A stretch of 5,387 nt of DNA from Gammaproteobacteria bacterium (GTDB lineage: Bacteria > Pseudomonadota > Gammaproteobacteria > PS1 > Pseudothioglobaceae): NCBI GenBank assembly GCA_029937335.1, contig JAPYQD010000042.1, positions 1 through 5,387 of the forward strand, read 5' to 3'. Numbering within the stretch: position 1 is the first letter of the stretch; each line of letters starts with the position of its first letter. The notes beneath the pieces were generated by a model. The model ran no database searches, was not told the DNA's origin, and was given only the letters and a program-made list of their open reading frames with translations. The position numbers and the translations under genes are program-made. This document shows positions 5,310 to 5,387 of the stretch, piece by piece.

Positions 5310-5387
5310 TGGCTGAAGAAAAGAAAGTAGTAAAAAAAGCAGCACCTAAAAAAGTAGCAGCTAAGAAGCCAGCAGCTAAAAAAGCAG
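5309..5387 (+). CDS. Partial gene: Lys/Ala-rich N-terminus, possibly extended L30
   Basis: Only 26 codons plus one base are visible before the window ends. The start is well supported: ATG overlaps the rpsE stop in TAATG and a GGGGA motif sits 6 bases upstream. After a short start containing two Glu, residues 7-26 contain only Lys, Ala, Val and Pro, arranged as pentads with KK at the third and fourth places. This is like histone H1 tails and the basic tails of some bacterial HU and H1-like proteins. In the spc operon rpmD (L30, about 60 residues) is expected here, followed by rplO (L15). Normal L30 proteins begin almost directly with their KVTLVKSxIG-type strand, and none of that is visible. 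The most likely reading, an inference from position, is L30 with a basic N-terminal extension. Alternatives are an inserted small basic protein or an extended L15 with rpmD lost. Confidence 0.6.
   Translation, partial: MAEEKKVVKKAAPKKVAAKKPAAKKA
5327..5386 (+). repeat. Four 15-base units encoding xxKKx pentads
   Basis: In-frame units at 5327-5341, 5342-5356, 5357-5371 and 5372-5386 encode VVKKA, APKKV, AAKKP and AAKKA. The last two units share 12 of 15 bases (GCAGCTAAGAAGCCA and GCAGCTAAAAAAGCA). The array may continue past the window edge, so its true length is unknown. Confidence 0.8.

Overview
The window is a continuous stretch of a bacterial ribosomal-protein operon. It is all on the + strand and almost wholly coding, in the classical S10–spc order: rplV (5' end missing), rpsC, rplP, rpmC, rpsQ, rplN, rplX, rplE, rpsN, rpsH, rplF, rplR, rpsE, and the first 26 codons of one more gene. 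Lengths, signatures and order fit a gammaproteobacterium. L16 is 136 residues as in E. coli, S14 is the 101-residue zinc-free form, S17 carries HDENNEC, and L6 ends in the RPPEPYKGKG region. Codon choice is AT-rich. From memory of family sequences, S3 and its neighbours look closest to sulfur-oxidising gammaproteobacteria of the SUP05/Thioglobus/vesicomyid-symbiont group. That placement is tentative and was not tested by a search.

Layout: positions 1-1851 hold the distal half of the S10 operon (L22, S3, L16, L29, S17). Positions 1880-5309 hold the spc operon (L14, L24, L5, S14, S8, L6, L18, S5). The two blocks are separated by only 28 bases with no terminator hairpin, so they are probably read as one transcript. 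Gaps between genes run from an 8-base overlap to 28 bases, and five junctions overlap (TAATG or ATGA types, plus the 8-base case), which implies translational coupling. No intergenic stretch exceeds 28 bases. I saw no RNA gene, mobile element, CRISPR array or convincing internal promoter.

The products work together as 30S proteins (S3, S17, S14, S8, S5) and 50S proteins (L22, L16, L29, L14, L24, L5, L6, L18), covering early rRNA folding (S17, S8, L24), the exit tunnel (L22, L24, L29), the 5S RNA particle (L5, L18) and the mRNA entry/decoding region (S3, S5).

The one unexpected element is at the right edge. Where rpmD (L30) normally follows rpsE, a coupled reading frame begins with a Lys/Ala-rich, histone-H1-like stretch of four consecutive pentads with KK at positions 3-4. 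It is most simply an N-terminal extension on L30, but the window ends before this can be seen. The rest of the window is ordinary conserved housekeeping DNA; I found no evidence of a novel system in it.
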